Assembly: GCF_000161455.1 (NCBI RefSeq)
Contig: NZ_CM000745.1
Location: 3,428,710-3,492,709, forward strand
DNA: 64,000 nucleotides
Source: Bacillus pseudomycoides DSM 12442
Lineage (GTDB): Bacteria; Bacillota; Bacilli; Bacillales; Bacillaceae_G
Direction of reading: 5' to 3'
Of this stretch, positions 1 to 8,124 are shown one piece after another. Position numbers and translations under genes: made by a program. Each line of letters begins with the position of its first letter. Position 1 is the stretch's first letter. The notes under the pieces were generated by a model. It was not told the DNA's origin. It made no database searches and saw nothing but the letters and a program-made list of their open reading frames with translations.

Positions 1-1
1 C

Positions 2-607
2 TACGGGGATGTGTTTGGTGCTATGTCATTTGGGAAACTTTCTTCCTTACCGTTTTGGATTGCAACATTTTCCTTAAGCATGGTGCTTATTTTTGAGAAC
101 ATGGGACTTTTACACGGATTATTAGAAGATGACCGTAAATTTCCACGTGCTTATCAAGCAAATGCAATTTCAGCAATGACATGTGGTCTATTTGGCACAA
201 GTCCTACCGTTTCAACAGTAGAAAGTGCCGCAGGTATTACAGCAGGCGGTAAAACAGGTCTGACGTCTATCGTTACAGGGATGTTATTCTTTGCATCACT
301 GTTTGCTCTTCCGTTTGTAAAATTAATTCCTGATAGTGCCATTGCACCAATCTTAATTATTATTGGCGGTCTAATGATTACAAACATTCAGGCAATCCCT
401 CTAAACGACTTTTCAGAAGGATTTCCAGCGTTCTTAATTATCGTTATGATTCCGCTCACATATAGTATCGCTGATGGCATTGCGTTCGGATTTATTGCTT
501 ATCCTATTTTGAAGATTGCTCTTGGAAAGCATAAAGAAGTCGCACCGTCTATGTATATCATTACATGCCTATTCTTAGCCATGTTTGTGTTACATGCTAT
601 TGGCTAG
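2..607 (+). CDS. NCS2/AzgA-type purine permease, C-terminal part
   Basis: This is the last 201 codons of a membrane transporter whose start lies before the window; the frame is open from base 2. It shows the conserved block TCGLFGTSPTVSTVESAAGI, followed by several hydrophobic segments ending near the C terminus. This pattern is typical of the AzgA branch of the NCS2 family (guanine/hypoxanthine permeases such as PbuG and PbuO), which take up purine bases by proton symport. The purine nucleoside phosphorylase operon nearby fits a salvage role. The exact substrate cannot be told from this fragment. Confidence 0.85.
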   Translation, partial: YGDVFGAMSFGKLSSLPFWIATFSLSMVLIFENMGLLHGLLEDDRKFPRAYQANAISAMTCGLFGTSPTVSTVESAAGITAGGKTGLTSIVTGMLFFASLFALPFVKLIPDSAIAPILIIIGGLMITNIQAIPLNDFSEGFPAFLIIVMIPLTYSIADGIAFGFIAYPILKIALGKHKEVAPSMYIITCLFLAMFVLHAIG

Positions 608-641
608 AAAAAACGCCGGGGAATCCCCTCGGCGTTTTTTC
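608..641. terminator. Bidirectional rho-independent terminator
   Basis: A GC-rich hairpin (CGCCGGGG, loop AAT, CCCCTCGGCG with a one-base bulge) is flanked by A and T runs. It sits between the converging permease and corA genes and should serve both strands. Confidence 0.85.
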
Positions 642-1590
642 ACTTAAACCATCCTTTTTTATAGAACCAGGCCATCATTCCTCCACCAATTAACGCCATA
701 ATAACTAAACAAATAAAATAGCTATATTTCCCTGCTAACTCTGGCATATGCGCGAAGTTCATCCCATACACCCCTGCAATAAATGTTAATGGCATGAAGA
801 TGGTCGAGAAAACCGTTAATGTTTTCATAATATTGTTCATATGATGCGAATTCAATGAAAAATAGCTATCTCTAATATCAGCTGTTAATTCTCGGCTTGC
901 TTCAATCATTTCAGAAAGCTTTAGTAAATGATCATGTATATCCTTAAAGTAAATTTCATGATCACTTACACCGTAAAACCGAGTTGAATTTAAAATACGA
1001 TACAAGAGGTCACGCATCGGTATAATTGTACGTCTAAGCTTAGATAAGTCCGTACGAATATCGAATACTTCTTCTAGTACACGCCCTGCTGTATCCCCTG
1101 TTAAATTATCATCAATCGCATTTAAATGATCTTCAATATAATAAACAGGTGCAAAGTAGTCATCCACAATTTGGTCAATGATTGTATGTGCTACATGGAG
1201 GGGACTCTTCTTGATACGTTTCCTCTCGCCAAGTGTTGTCCACACTCTTTCAATCGCATTATTATGTGAAAAATGGAAAGAGACAATATAACGATCACTA
1301 ACAAATAGATCGATCTCATGTGGCTCTAATCCATCTTCTCCAAATGCATGGAGAACTAAAAAGTTATATCCATCATAGAAATCCACTTTTGGTCTCTGTA
1401 CATATTCTACACAATCTTCAATCGCAAGGGGATGGAACTTAAAATGTTTTTGTAAAATGTATGTATACTCTTCTTTTGTTGGCTTATATAAATCAAGCCA
1501 ATACCATGCGATATCTTCTCGTCCTGTTTCTTCTAACGAAACATCGTATAATACTTCATCTTCTTTCGTTACTGCACAAATTTTAATCAT
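640..1590 (-). CDS. corA: CorA-family magnesium/divalent cation transporter
   Basis: The product is 316 residues, the usual CorA length. The long N-terminal soluble domain is acidic and helical. The C terminus has two membrane segments, and the signature YGMNF lies just after the first. CorA pentamers carry Mg2+ (some members Co2+, Ni2+ or Zn2+) across the plasma membrane. I chose the ATG giving MIKICAV because GGGTGA lies six bases upstream; in-frame starts further upstream have no such site. The gene stands alone between two terminators. Cation specificity is inferred from the family only. Confidence 0.9.
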   Translation of the reverse strand: MIKICAVTKEDEVLYDVSLEETGREDIAWYWLDLYKPTKEEYTYILQKHFKFHPLAIEDCVEYVQRPKVDFYDGYNFLVLHAFGEDGLEPHEIDLFVSDRYIVSFHFSHNNAIERVWTTLGERKRIKKSPLHVAHTIIDQIVDDYFAPVYYIEDHLNAIDDNLTGDTAGRVLEEVFDIRTDLSKLRRTIIPMRDLLYRILNSTRFYGVSDHEIYFKDIHDHLLKLSEMIEASRELTADIRDSYFSLNSHHMNNIMKTLTVFSTIFMPLTFIAGVYGMNFAHMPELAGKYSYFICLVIMALIGGGMMAWFYKKGWFK

Positions 1591-1623
1591 AATTTCACCC
1601 ATTATTATTATAAACAAAAAACA

Positions 1624-1660
1624 GTAAAAAAAGCCAAGGAGAAGGCTCCTTAGCTTTTTA
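1624..1660 (-). terminator. Terminator of the deoB-punA-pdp operon
   Basis: An AAGCCAAGGAG/CTCCTTAGCTT hairpin followed on the minus strand by a T run lies directly after the pdp stop codon. Confidence 0.8.
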
Positions 1661-1662
1661 GC

Positions 1663-2967
1663 TTATTTCGTTACAATGCCATGCACGAGTTTCGGTGCAT
1701 CAACATGGTCTTTCGCAATTTTCATGTTCTCATAAATTTTCGCTTTTACATCTTCTACATTTTCGCGATTCGCGTAAATCGTAACAAGTGAGTCACCTTT
1801 TTTCACGCTATCGCCCACTTTTTTGCGAAGCATAAGTCCAACAGCTAAATCAATCTCAGATTCTTTCGTTGCACGGCCTGCCCCTAAAAGCATTGCTGCT
1901 GTTCCAATTTCATCTGCAACAATTTCAGATACGTATCCATCTTCTTTTGCCTCTACTTCAATTTTAAATTGTGCTTGTGGCAGTTTAGAAGGATCATCAA
2001 CAACAGAAGCATCCCCGCCTTGCGCTGCCAGGAACGTTTTAAACGCTTCTAACGCTTTTCCATTGTTCATTACTTCGATTAGTTTTTCACGCGCATCTTC
2101 TAAAGAAGAAGCTTTTCCAGCAAGGTATACCATTTGACTTCCAAGTGTTAAACATAACTCTTCTAAGTCTTTTGGTCCTTTACCTTGTAATGTATCAATT
2201 GCCTCTTGTACTTCTAATGCATTACCAATTGCCTCGCCAAGCGGTTGGCTCATATCAGAAATAACTGCCATCGTTTTACGACCAACATTATTACCAATAC
2301 GTACCATTGCTTCTGCTAAACGTTTTGCATCTTCATCCGTTTTCATAAATGCACCTGCACCTGTTTTTACATCAAGTACAATTGCATCTGCACCAGCAGC
2401 AATTTTTTTACTCATAATAGAGCTCGCAATAAGAGGGATCGAGTTTACTGTCGCTGTTACATCACGAAGTGCATATAACTTTTTATCAGCAGGTGTTAAG
2501 TTTCCACTTTGTCCGATAACTGCAATTTTATTTTCATTTACAAGACGAATAAATTCATCATTTTCAATTTCCACATGGAATCCTGGTACTGCTTCTAATT
2601 TATCGATTGTACCACCTGTATGCCCTAATCCTCGACCAGACATTTTAGCAACTGGTACATCTAAAGCAGCCACTAATGGACCTAATACAAGCGTAGTTGT
2701 ATCACCAACACCGCCCGTTGAATGCTTATCTACTTTTACTCCTTCAATCGCTGATAAGTCAATTGTATCGCCGCTATTCACCATTGCCATCGTTAAATCG
2801 GCACGCTCTTGATCATCCATATCTTGGAAGAAAATTACCATTGCGAATGAGCTCATTTGATAATCTGGAATGTCACCATTTGTATAGCCTTCTACAATAA
2901 ATTTCACTTCTTCTGTTGTTAATGCATGTCCATCACGTTTTTTGGCAATTAGGTCCACCATTCTCAT
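1663..2967 (-). CDS. pdp: Pyrimidine-nucleoside phosphorylase
   Basis: This 434-residue protein phosphorolyses uridine, thymidine and deoxyuridine to the free base plus (deoxy)ribose-1-phosphate in the cytoplasm. The thymidine/pyrimidine phosphorylase signature SGRGLGHTGGTIDKLEA, the phosphate-binding KHSTGGVGD and the SGNLTPADKKLYALRDVT block are all present, and length and order match Bacillus Pdp along the whole protein. It is the last gene of the minus-strand operon deoB-punA-pdp, seven bases after punA. The (deoxy)ribose-1-phosphate it makes is the substrate of DeoB, so the three genes form one salvage route. Confidence 0.96.
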   Translation of the reverse strand: MRMVDLIAKKRDGHALTTEEVKFIVEGYTNGDIPDYQMSSFAMVIFFQDMDDQERADLTMAMVNSGDTIDLSAIEGVKVDKHSTGGVGDTTTLVLGPLVAALDVPVAKMSGRGLGHTGGTIDKLEAVPGFHVEIENDEFIRLVNENKIAVIGQSGNLTPADKKLYALRDVTATVNSIPLIASSIMSKKIAAGADAIVLDVKTGAGAFMKTDEDAKRLAEAMVRIGNNVGRKTMAVISDMSQPLGEAIGNALEVQEAIDTLQGKGPKDLEELCLTLGSQMVYLAGKASSLEDAREKLIEVMNNGKALEAFKTFLAAQGGDASVVDDPSKLPQAQFKIEVEAKEDGYVSEIVADEIGTAAMLLGAGRATKESEIDLAVGLMLRKKVGDSVKKGDSLVTIYANRENVEDVKAKIYENMKIAKDHVDAPKLVHGIVTK

Positions 2968-2974
2968 TGTAAAC

Positions 2975-3796
2975 TCACCCCTTCATTTGTTTTACAATTG
3001 CTTTTACTAATGCTAAGAAATTAGATTTCACACGTTCTGTCGTTTCAATTACTTCATCATGATGAAGTGGCTGATCTAAAATACCAGCTGCCATGTTTGA
3101 AATACAAGAAATTCCAAGTACTTTCATACCAGCATGGCGCGCTACAATAACTTCCGGTACAGTAGACATACCAACTGCATCTCCGCCAAGTGTACGAAGC
3201 ATACGAATTTCAGCAGGTGTTTCGTATACAGGACCTGTCATTCCAACGTATACACCTTCTTGCACTTTAATATTTAAGTCTTCCGCAACTTGTTTTGCCA
3301 TTTCGCGAAGCTCTTCCGTATACGATGTAGACATATCAGGGAAACGTACGCCCATTTCAGCATCATTTGGTCCGATTAATGGATTCGTACCCATGAAGTT
3401 AATATGGTCTGAAATTAACATAAGATCGCCTGGTTCAAATGATGTATTTACACCACCAGCTGCGTTTGTTACAACAACTGTTTCTACACCTAGTTCCTTC
3501 ATAACACGAACTGGGAATGTTACTTTTTGCATGTCATATCCTTCGTAGAAATGGAAACGTCCTTGCATCGCAACTACAGTAACACCTTGAAGTGTACCAA
3601 ATACAAGCTGCCCTGCATGACCTTCTACAGTTGATACTGGAAATTCAGGAATTTCGCTGTATGGTACTGTTACAGCATTTTCGATTTCATCTGCTAAGAC
3701 ACCTAGTCCAGATCCAAGGATAAGTCCTACTTGTGGTGTTTCTTGGAATTTCTCTTTTAAGTATGAAGCTGATTTTGTAATAAGTTCACGATTCAT
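2975..3796 (-). CDS. punA: Purine nucleoside phosphorylase (trimeric type)
   Basis: This 273-residue enzyme splits inosine and guanosine (and deoxy forms) with phosphate into base and pentose-1-phosphate. The trimeric PNP family is recognised from LILGSGLG near residue 25, the VVTNAAGGVN block and GMSTVPEVIVARHAGMKV toward the C terminus. The Bacillus orthologue is also called PupG. It is the middle gene of the nucleoside catabolic operon, 13 bases after deoB and 7 before pdp, so co-transcription is very likely. The start ATG follows an AGGGGGA ribosome binding site. Confidence 0.95.
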   Translation of the reverse strand: MNRELITKSASYLKEKFQETPQVGLILGSGLGVLADEIENAVTVPYSEIPEFPVSTVEGHAGQLVFGTLQGVTVVAMQGRFHFYEGYDMQKVTFPVRVMKELGVETVVVTNAAGGVNTSFEPGDLMLISDHINFMGTNPLIGPNDAEMGVRFPDMSTSYTEELREMAKQVAEDLNIKVQEGVYVGMTGPVYETPAEIRMLRTLGGDAVGMSTVPEVIVARHAGMKVLGISCISNMAAGILDQPLHHDEVIETTERVKSNFLALVKAIVKQMKG

Positions 3797-3809
3797 TATG
3801 TTGTCCCCC

Positions 3810-4994
3810 TTATTTCTTTAAGTTGTTTAAGAAACTTGTTCCGTATTCTGGCATTTTCACACCGAAGTTTTCTGCTACAGTCGCACCAATATCAGCAAAT
3901 GTTTGGCGAAGTGTTAATTCTTGTCCGCCGTCTTTCATGCTTGGGCTATATGCTAGTAATGGTACGTATTCACGTGTATGGTCAGTACCATGATGAATTG
4001 GATCATTACCATGATCTGCTGTAATGATTAATAAATCATCTTCTTTTAGTTTTTCAAATACTTCTGGAAGACGTGCATCATATTCTTGCAATGCTTCTCC
4101 GTATCCTTGAGGATCACGACGATGACCGAACATCGCATCAAAATCAACTAAATTCAAGAAGCTAAGACCTGTAAAGTCCATATTCAATGTATCTACAAGC
4201 TTATCCATTCCATCCATATTAGATTTTGTACGAAGAGATTCAGTTACGCCTTCCCCATCGTAAATATCAGAAATTTTACCAATTGCAATTACGTCATAAT
4301 TGCTATCTTTTAGTTCGTTCATTACTGTACGACCAAATGGTTTTAATGCATAGTCATGACGGTTTGGTGTACGTGTGAAGTTTCCTGGTTCTCCAACGAA
4401 TGGACGAGCAATAACGCGGCCCACCATATATTTTTCGTCCAGTGTTAACTCACGTGCAATTTTACAAATGTTATATAGCTCTTCAAGTGGTACTACTTCT
4501 TCATGAGCTGCGATTTGTAATACGCTATCAGCAGAAGTATACACGATCAAAGAACCTGTCTCCATTTGCTCTTGACCAAGTTCATCAAGAATCTCTGTTC
4601 CAGAAGCAGGTTTATTACCGATGATTTTGCGCCCTGTTTTTGCTTCTAACTCATCAAGTAACTCTTTTGGGAATCCTTCCGGGAACACTTGGAATGGTTT
4701 ATCGATGTAAAGACCCATGATTTCCCAGTGGCCTGTCATTGTATCTTTACCAGTAGATTTTTCTTGCATTTTTGTATAGTAACCAAGTGGCTTCTCTACT
4801 TTAGAAATCCCTTTCATTTCACGAATATTACCAAGGCCTAATTTCACCATGTTTGGCATTTGTAATCCATTCATATGTTCAGCAATATGACCGATTGTAT
4901 CAGAACCTACATCACCAAACTTTTCAGCATCTGGAGCTTCTCCGATTCCTACAGAGTCCATTACGACTAGGAAAATACGTTTATATTTATTCAT
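3810..4994 (-). CDS. deoB: Phosphopentomutase
   Basis: DeoB (394 residues, full length) interconverts (deoxy)ribose-1-phosphate and -5-phosphate, feeding nucleoside sugars into central metabolism. It belongs to the alkaline-phosphatase superfamily. Metal-binding motifs are visible at VVMDSVGIGEAPDA near the N terminus, DTMTGHWE, and TADHGNDP with HTREYVPLL near the C terminus. It is the first gene of the operon with punA and pdp. The start follows AGGAGG. A promoter-proximal palindrome about 190 bases upstream may be its operator. Confidence 0.96.
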   Translation of the reverse strand: MNKYKRIFLVVMDSVGIGEAPDAEKFGDVGSDTIGHIAEHMNGLQMPNMVKLGLGNIREMKGISKVEKPLGYYTKMQEKSTGKDTMTGHWEIMGLYIDKPFQVFPEGFPKELLDELEAKTGRKIIGNKPASGTEILDELGQEQMETGSLIVYTSADSVLQIAAHEEVVPLEELYNICKIARELTLDEKYMVGRVIARPFVGEPGNFTRTPNRHDYALKPFGRTVMNELKDSNYDVIAIGKISDIYDGEGVTESLRTKSNMDGMDKLVDTLNMDFTGLSFLNLVDFDAMFGHRRDPQGYGEALQEYDARLPEVFEKLKEDDLLIITADHGNDPIHHGTDHTREYVPLLAYSPSMKDGGQELTLRQTFADIGATVAENFGVKMPEYGTSFLNNLKK

Positions 4995-5179
4995 AACTGC
5001 AACCTCCTATATGTTCAGTTCTACTTCTTGTAGTATGTTCAAAACGTTGTAAAGTGAAACTGTTATCAGTAAGAATTCTCTCGTTTCCCCACTAACTAAA
5101 ACACTTGTTCAAGCCATTCTCCAACCCGCTTCGCTCTATTTTCAAACGAAGCAAAAAACTTTCCTGTTTTTTCTAAGTC

Positions 5180-5194
5180 AGATGTCAGACATCT
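5180..5194. promoter_or_regulatory. Perfect 7-1-7 palindrome, putative operator of deoB
   Basis: AGATGTC-A-GACATCT is an exact palindrome in the deoB leader. On the minus strand it begins a few bases after a TATGAT hexamer that could be the -10 box, so a repressor bound here would block transcription. The form resembles sites of GntR-type regulators. No such regulator gene lies in the window, and the rest of 4995-5330 holds no gene that I can see. Confidence 0.5.
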
Positions 5195-5298
5195 CATACT
5201 GATATCATAACATGTTTACGCTTTCTTTTTAATACATTTTCGTAGAAATTCTTATTTTTGTCACACTTTCTATTGTAATCCATTCTGCACAGAAGTGC

Positions 5299-5324
5299 TA
5301 ATGAAATTATGATATATTTCATTA
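5299..5324. repeat. Inverted repeat between deoB and the YtkA-like gene
   Basis: TAATGAAAT and ATTTCATTA form perfect 9-base arms around an 8-base AT-rich centre. No T run follows, so it is not a normal terminator. Role unknown. Confidence 0.4.
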
Positions 5325-5330
5325 ACCTAA

Positions 5331-5357
5331 AGAAAAAAGCAGCTCTAAAGAGCCGCT
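5331..5357 (-). terminator. Terminator of the YtkA-like lipoprotein gene
   Basis: On the minus strand GCGGCTCT and AGAGCTGC (one G-T pair) form a tight hairpin followed by six T, immediately after the stop codon. Confidence 0.8.
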
Positions 5358-5359
5358 CC

Positions 5360-6100
5360 TTATTTTACCTCTACTGTTTCTTCCTTATGTTCGTGAAGTT
5401 CACCTTTTCTCACATGAACCTTCACTTTATAAGCACCTGCGTCTTTAAACGTATGTTTGCTTTCATACTCGCCTTTATTACCTTCTTTTGCTGGAATAAA
5501 CTCATGTTTTTCCACGCCGTCTTTCCAAATTTCAAGTTGTACTTCAGCTCCAGTTAATGCTTCTTCCTTTTGTTTCAAATGAACTTTCATTGTTGATTCA
5601 GCATTTGCTTTTACATCGCCAGCCATAAGGTGAATCATCGTATCACTCTTATGATTGCCATGTCCTGCCTCATGACCACCATTTTCTTTCTTCGTATCCT
5701 CAACTTTTGCATTTCCTACAGCAATTTTTTCTTCTGGCATAACATGCATTTCACGTGCATTTGTATGTGCAATAACATGATACACGCCGTCAGATGGGAA
5801 TGTCTTCTCTACCGCATAAACACCTTTCCCTTTATGCTTACCGTTTAACATTTCATGTTTTTCTTCGCCATCTTTCCAAATTTCAAACTTCACATCGTCA
5901 GCATCCGTTACTTTTTCTTTCCCTTGCGTAACAAGTGCCTGTACTTCTGTTTTTTCATTTGGCTTAATTTCTTTCGGGTTTGTTTGAACTGCTACTTTAA
6001 CTTCTTCAAGTTTCTCTTTTTTCGGCGCTTCTTCTTTCTTTGTATTACAACCAGCTAATGCTAGCATCGCAATAAATAACGTAATTATCAGTTTTTTCAT
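5360..6100 (-). CDS. Lipoprotein with two YtkA-like domains
   Basis: This 246-residue predicted lipoprotein has a lipobox (LALAGC) at about residue 18. It contains two similar beta-sandwich repeats, roughly residues 38-125 and 150-246, each with the pattern FEIWKDGEEKHE or LEIWKDGVEKHE and a conserved G-x-Y turn. This is the YtkA/FixH-like domain found on exported proteins, sometimes linked to metal handling. The linker is rich in histidine (GGHEAGHGNHKSD), which could bind copper or zinc; that is inference. I chose the ATG of MKKLIIT because AAGGAGG lies eight bases upstream. It is a single gene with its own terminator. Confidence 0.8.
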   Translation of the reverse strand: MKKLIITLFIAMLALAGCNTKKEEAPKKEKLEEVKVAVQTNPKEIKPNEKTEVQALVTQGKEKVTDADDVKFEIWKDGEEKHEMLNGKHKGKGVYAVEKTFPSDGVYHVIAHTNAREMHVMPEEKIAVGNAKVEDTKKENGGHEAGHGNHKSDTMIHLMAGDVKANAESTMKVHLKQKEEALTGAEVQLEIWKDGVEKHEFIPAKEGNKGEYESKHTFKDAGAYKVKVHVRKGELHEHKEETVEVK

Positions 6101-6310
6101 TATCATTTCCTCCTTCATACTCTACTTAGTATAGAGGAAAAGACTAGTCGTATTCTAGCCTCCTGCTGAAAACAATATAAGAAATGTTTGTGAAGTTTTT
6201 GTGAAGTGCTTTTTTCTACTTATTTTCCATTTTCAAAATGCATTCTATAATTACTAGAATGCGAATCGTCAAAACTACCTAACTCTTACACTCCCGCCTT
6301 ACATTACAAT

Positions 6311-6336
6311 AAAAAAAGAGCATAATCATTATGCTC
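6311..6336 (-). terminator. Terminator of xerD
   Basis: GAGCATAAT-C-ATTATGCTC followed on the minus strand by seven T. It overlaps the last codons of xerD. Confidence 0.85.
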
Positions 6337-7219
6337 TCGGGTGAAACTGTTTATATACATCTTTTAATCTAGCTTTTGAAACATGCGTATAAATTTGTGT
6401 TGTTGAAATATCTGCATGTCCCAGCATTTCTTGTACAGCACGCAAATCCGCTCCATTTTCCAATAAGTGTGTCGCAAACGAATGACGCAAAGTATGCGGC
6501 GTAAGCTCTTTTTCTATATTCGCCTCTTTTGCTAGTCGTTTTAAAATTTTCCAAAAACCTTGGCGTGATAAGCGGTTGCCATGATGGTTCAAAAAAAGTG
6601 CATCTACTGTTTTTTTGCCCATCAATTCTTTTCTTCCCTTTTCAATATAGCGCTGAATTGCTTCCGTTGCTAAGCTTCCAAGCGGAATGATTCTTTCTTT
6701 ATTCCCTTTTCCGACGCAGCGAACAAATCCCATTGTCAAATGAACATCCTCTAAATTTAGTGCAATTAATTCGGAAACACGTAGTCCTGTTGCATACAAT
6801 AACTCTAGCATAGCCTTATCGCGAATACCGAATGCACTTGTCTCTTTTGGCGTTTGAAGCAATGCCTCTACCTCACTCACTGACAATACTTTCGGTAATT
6901 TCCGCTCACCTTGAGGTGTTTCAATATGTACAGATGGATCATGTTCTACCACTCGTTCACGAAGTAAAAACTGATGAAACGAACGAATAGAGGCAATGTG
7001 GCGTGCCAACGTTTTTGATGATTTTCCGTTCTCTTTTAAATACTGCAAAAAATTCACAATGTGTATCCTTGTCACTTCGTGAAATGTTTTGATTTGCTCG
7101 ACATGTTGTAAATACTTCACATAACTTTTCAAATCACGCTCATAGGATACAACTGTATTTTTAGCTAACCCTTTTTCAACAATCATATAATGAATAAAAT
7201 CTTTTAATTGATCTTCCAA
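6329..7219 (-). CDS. xerD: Site-specific tyrosine recombinase XerD
   Basis: XerD (296 residues) works with XerC at dif to resolve chromosome dimers. The N-terminal SAM-like DNA-binding domain covers roughly residues 1-90. The catalytic domain shows ATGLRVSEL (Arg), GKGNKERIIPL (Lys), HTLRHSFATHLL (His-x-x-Arg), LGHADIS (His) and the nucleophile Tyr in TQIYTHVS. Translation appears to begin at a TTG with GGGGAG nine bases upstream; this start matches the N terminus of Bacillus XerD. It lies six bases after yqzK and downstream of fur, as in B. subtilis. Confidence 0.95.
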   Translation of the reverse strand: MEDQLKDFIHYMIVEKGLAKNTVVSYERDLKSYVKYLQHVEQIKTFHEVTRIHIVNFLQYLKENGKSSKTLARHIASIRSFHQFLLRERVVEHDPSVHIETPQGERKLPKVLSVSEVEALLQTPKETSAFGIRDKAMLELLYATGLRVSELIALNLEDVHLTMGFVRCVGKGNKERIIPLGSLATEAIQRYIEKGRKELMGKKTVDALFLNHHGNRLSRQGFWKILKRLAKEANIEKELTPHTLRHSFATHLLENGADLRAVQEMLGHADISTTQIYTHVSKARLKDVYKQFHPRA

Positions 7220-7225
7220 TCTGCA

Positions 7226-7456
7226 CTACTCCCCATTTTCATAGAAAAAAATCATTCTATTTACGAAAGCATCTTTTGCTGGTTCCTCATTCCCTGATAC
7301 TTTTTCTACTGTCTCTTCTTTTGGTTTTTCATAACGATGATAACTTTCATATTCTTCATTTATCCATAGTATAGCGAAATAAAACAAAATCGTACAACCT
7401 GTAAATAATAAAAATACTTTCATCCCATCAAAAGTTAATTTTAAAGCTCGGCGCAT
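7226..7456 (-). CDS. yqzK: YqzK family small membrane protein (DUF4227)
   Basis: A 76-residue protein with one hydrophobic segment (about residues 12-30, VFLLFTGCTILFYFAILWI) and a charged, Glu/Lys-rich tail. Its place between fur and xerD, and its sequence, fit the YqzK/DUF4227 family of Bacillus. The ATG giving MRRALKL has GGAGG eight bases upstream. Function is not known; co-transcription with xerD is likely from the six-base gap. Confidence 0.8.
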   Translation of the reverse strand: MRRALKLTFDGMKVFLLFTGCTILFYFAILWINEEYESYHRYEKPKEETVEKVSGNEEPAKDAFVNRMIFFYENGE

Positions 7457-7526
7457 TGTAAACTCCTCCAAAATATATGTTATTACAACATATGCCAAGC
7501 TTTCTGCGATTTATACCTAAATTCAA

Positions 7527-7563
7527 ATAAAAAAACCTCTTCCTAGCTAAATAGGAAAAGGTT
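7527..7563 (-). terminator. Terminator after fur
   Basis: AACCTCTTCCTA/TAGGAAAAGGTT hairpin with a T run on the minus strand. It overlaps the fur stop codon and separates fur from yqzK-xerD. Confidence 0.75.
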
Positions 7564-8017
7564 ATTTTTCATCCGTTTCATTTTCTTGACAATTTTTACA
7601 AATCCCATGGAAAGTTAAACGATGGTCTTTTACCTTAAAGCTCCAGTCTCGTTCTACTTTTTTCTCCACTTCACCAAGTAAATCCTCTTGAATTTCTTGT
7701 ACAGCACCGCATTGTGTACAAATTAAATGATGATGGAAACGCTGTGCACCTTCTTGACGTAAGTCATAGCGTGAAACACCGTCTCCGAAGTTAATTTTAT
7801 CAACAACTTTTAACTCAGATAATAACTCTAAAGTTCGATAGACGGTTGCTAGTCCGATCTCTGGCGACTTTTCTTTTACAAGGAGGTAAACATCTTCTGC
7901 GCTTAAATGATCTTCTTCATTTTCTAGCAGCACACGAACCGTTGCTTCACGTTGTGGTGTTAACTTATAGCTCGCTGCATGCAATTGCTTCTTAATTCGT
8001 TCAATTCTCTCTTCCAT
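7562..8017 (-). CDS. fur: Ferric uptake regulator Fur
   Basis: This 151-residue repressor senses Fe2+ and shuts off iron-uptake genes. It has an N-terminal winged helix (KLTPQREATVRVLL; GLATVYRTLELL) and a C-terminal metal/dimer domain with HHHLICTQCG and CKNCQ, the two CxxC pairs of a structural zinc site. Its place between spoIIM and yqzK-xerD matches the B. subtilis fur locus, which separates it from the paralogues PerR and Zur. The start follows GGAGGGAGTA. A Fur-box-like sequence lies about 85 bases upstream, suggesting autoregulation. Confidence 0.93.
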   Translation of the reverse strand: MEERIERIKKQLHAASYKLTPQREATVRVLLENEEDHLSAEDVYLLVKEKSPEIGLATVYRTLELLSELKVVDKINFGDGVSRYDLRQEGAQRFHHHLICTQCGAVQEIQEDLLGEVEKKVERDWSFKVKDHRLTFHGICKNCQENETDEK

Positions 8018-8101
8018 TCGGTACTACTCCCTCCTCGCCACTCTTACACCATTATATCAGAAGAAGGGCTTCTGTCAAAAGAAAAAACAATCAAAATAAC
8101 T

Positions 8102-8116
8102 TGATAATTATTCTCA
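8102..8116. promoter_or_regulatory. Fur-box-like operator
   Basis: TGATAAT-T-ATTCTCA matches the Bacillus 7-1-7 Fur core (TGATAATNATTATCA) at 14 of 15 positions. It lies upstream of fur and just after the spoIIM stop codon. Confidence 0.6.
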
Positions 8117-8124
8117 AGTAGTAT

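Noticed and set aside
5045..5110. Possible bcr1 fragment upstream of deoB (TAAAGTGAAACTGTTATCAGT, then CCCCACT).
   Set aside because: The first 21 bases resemble a bcr1 end, but the rest does not align and no target duplication is seen. Too weak to call.
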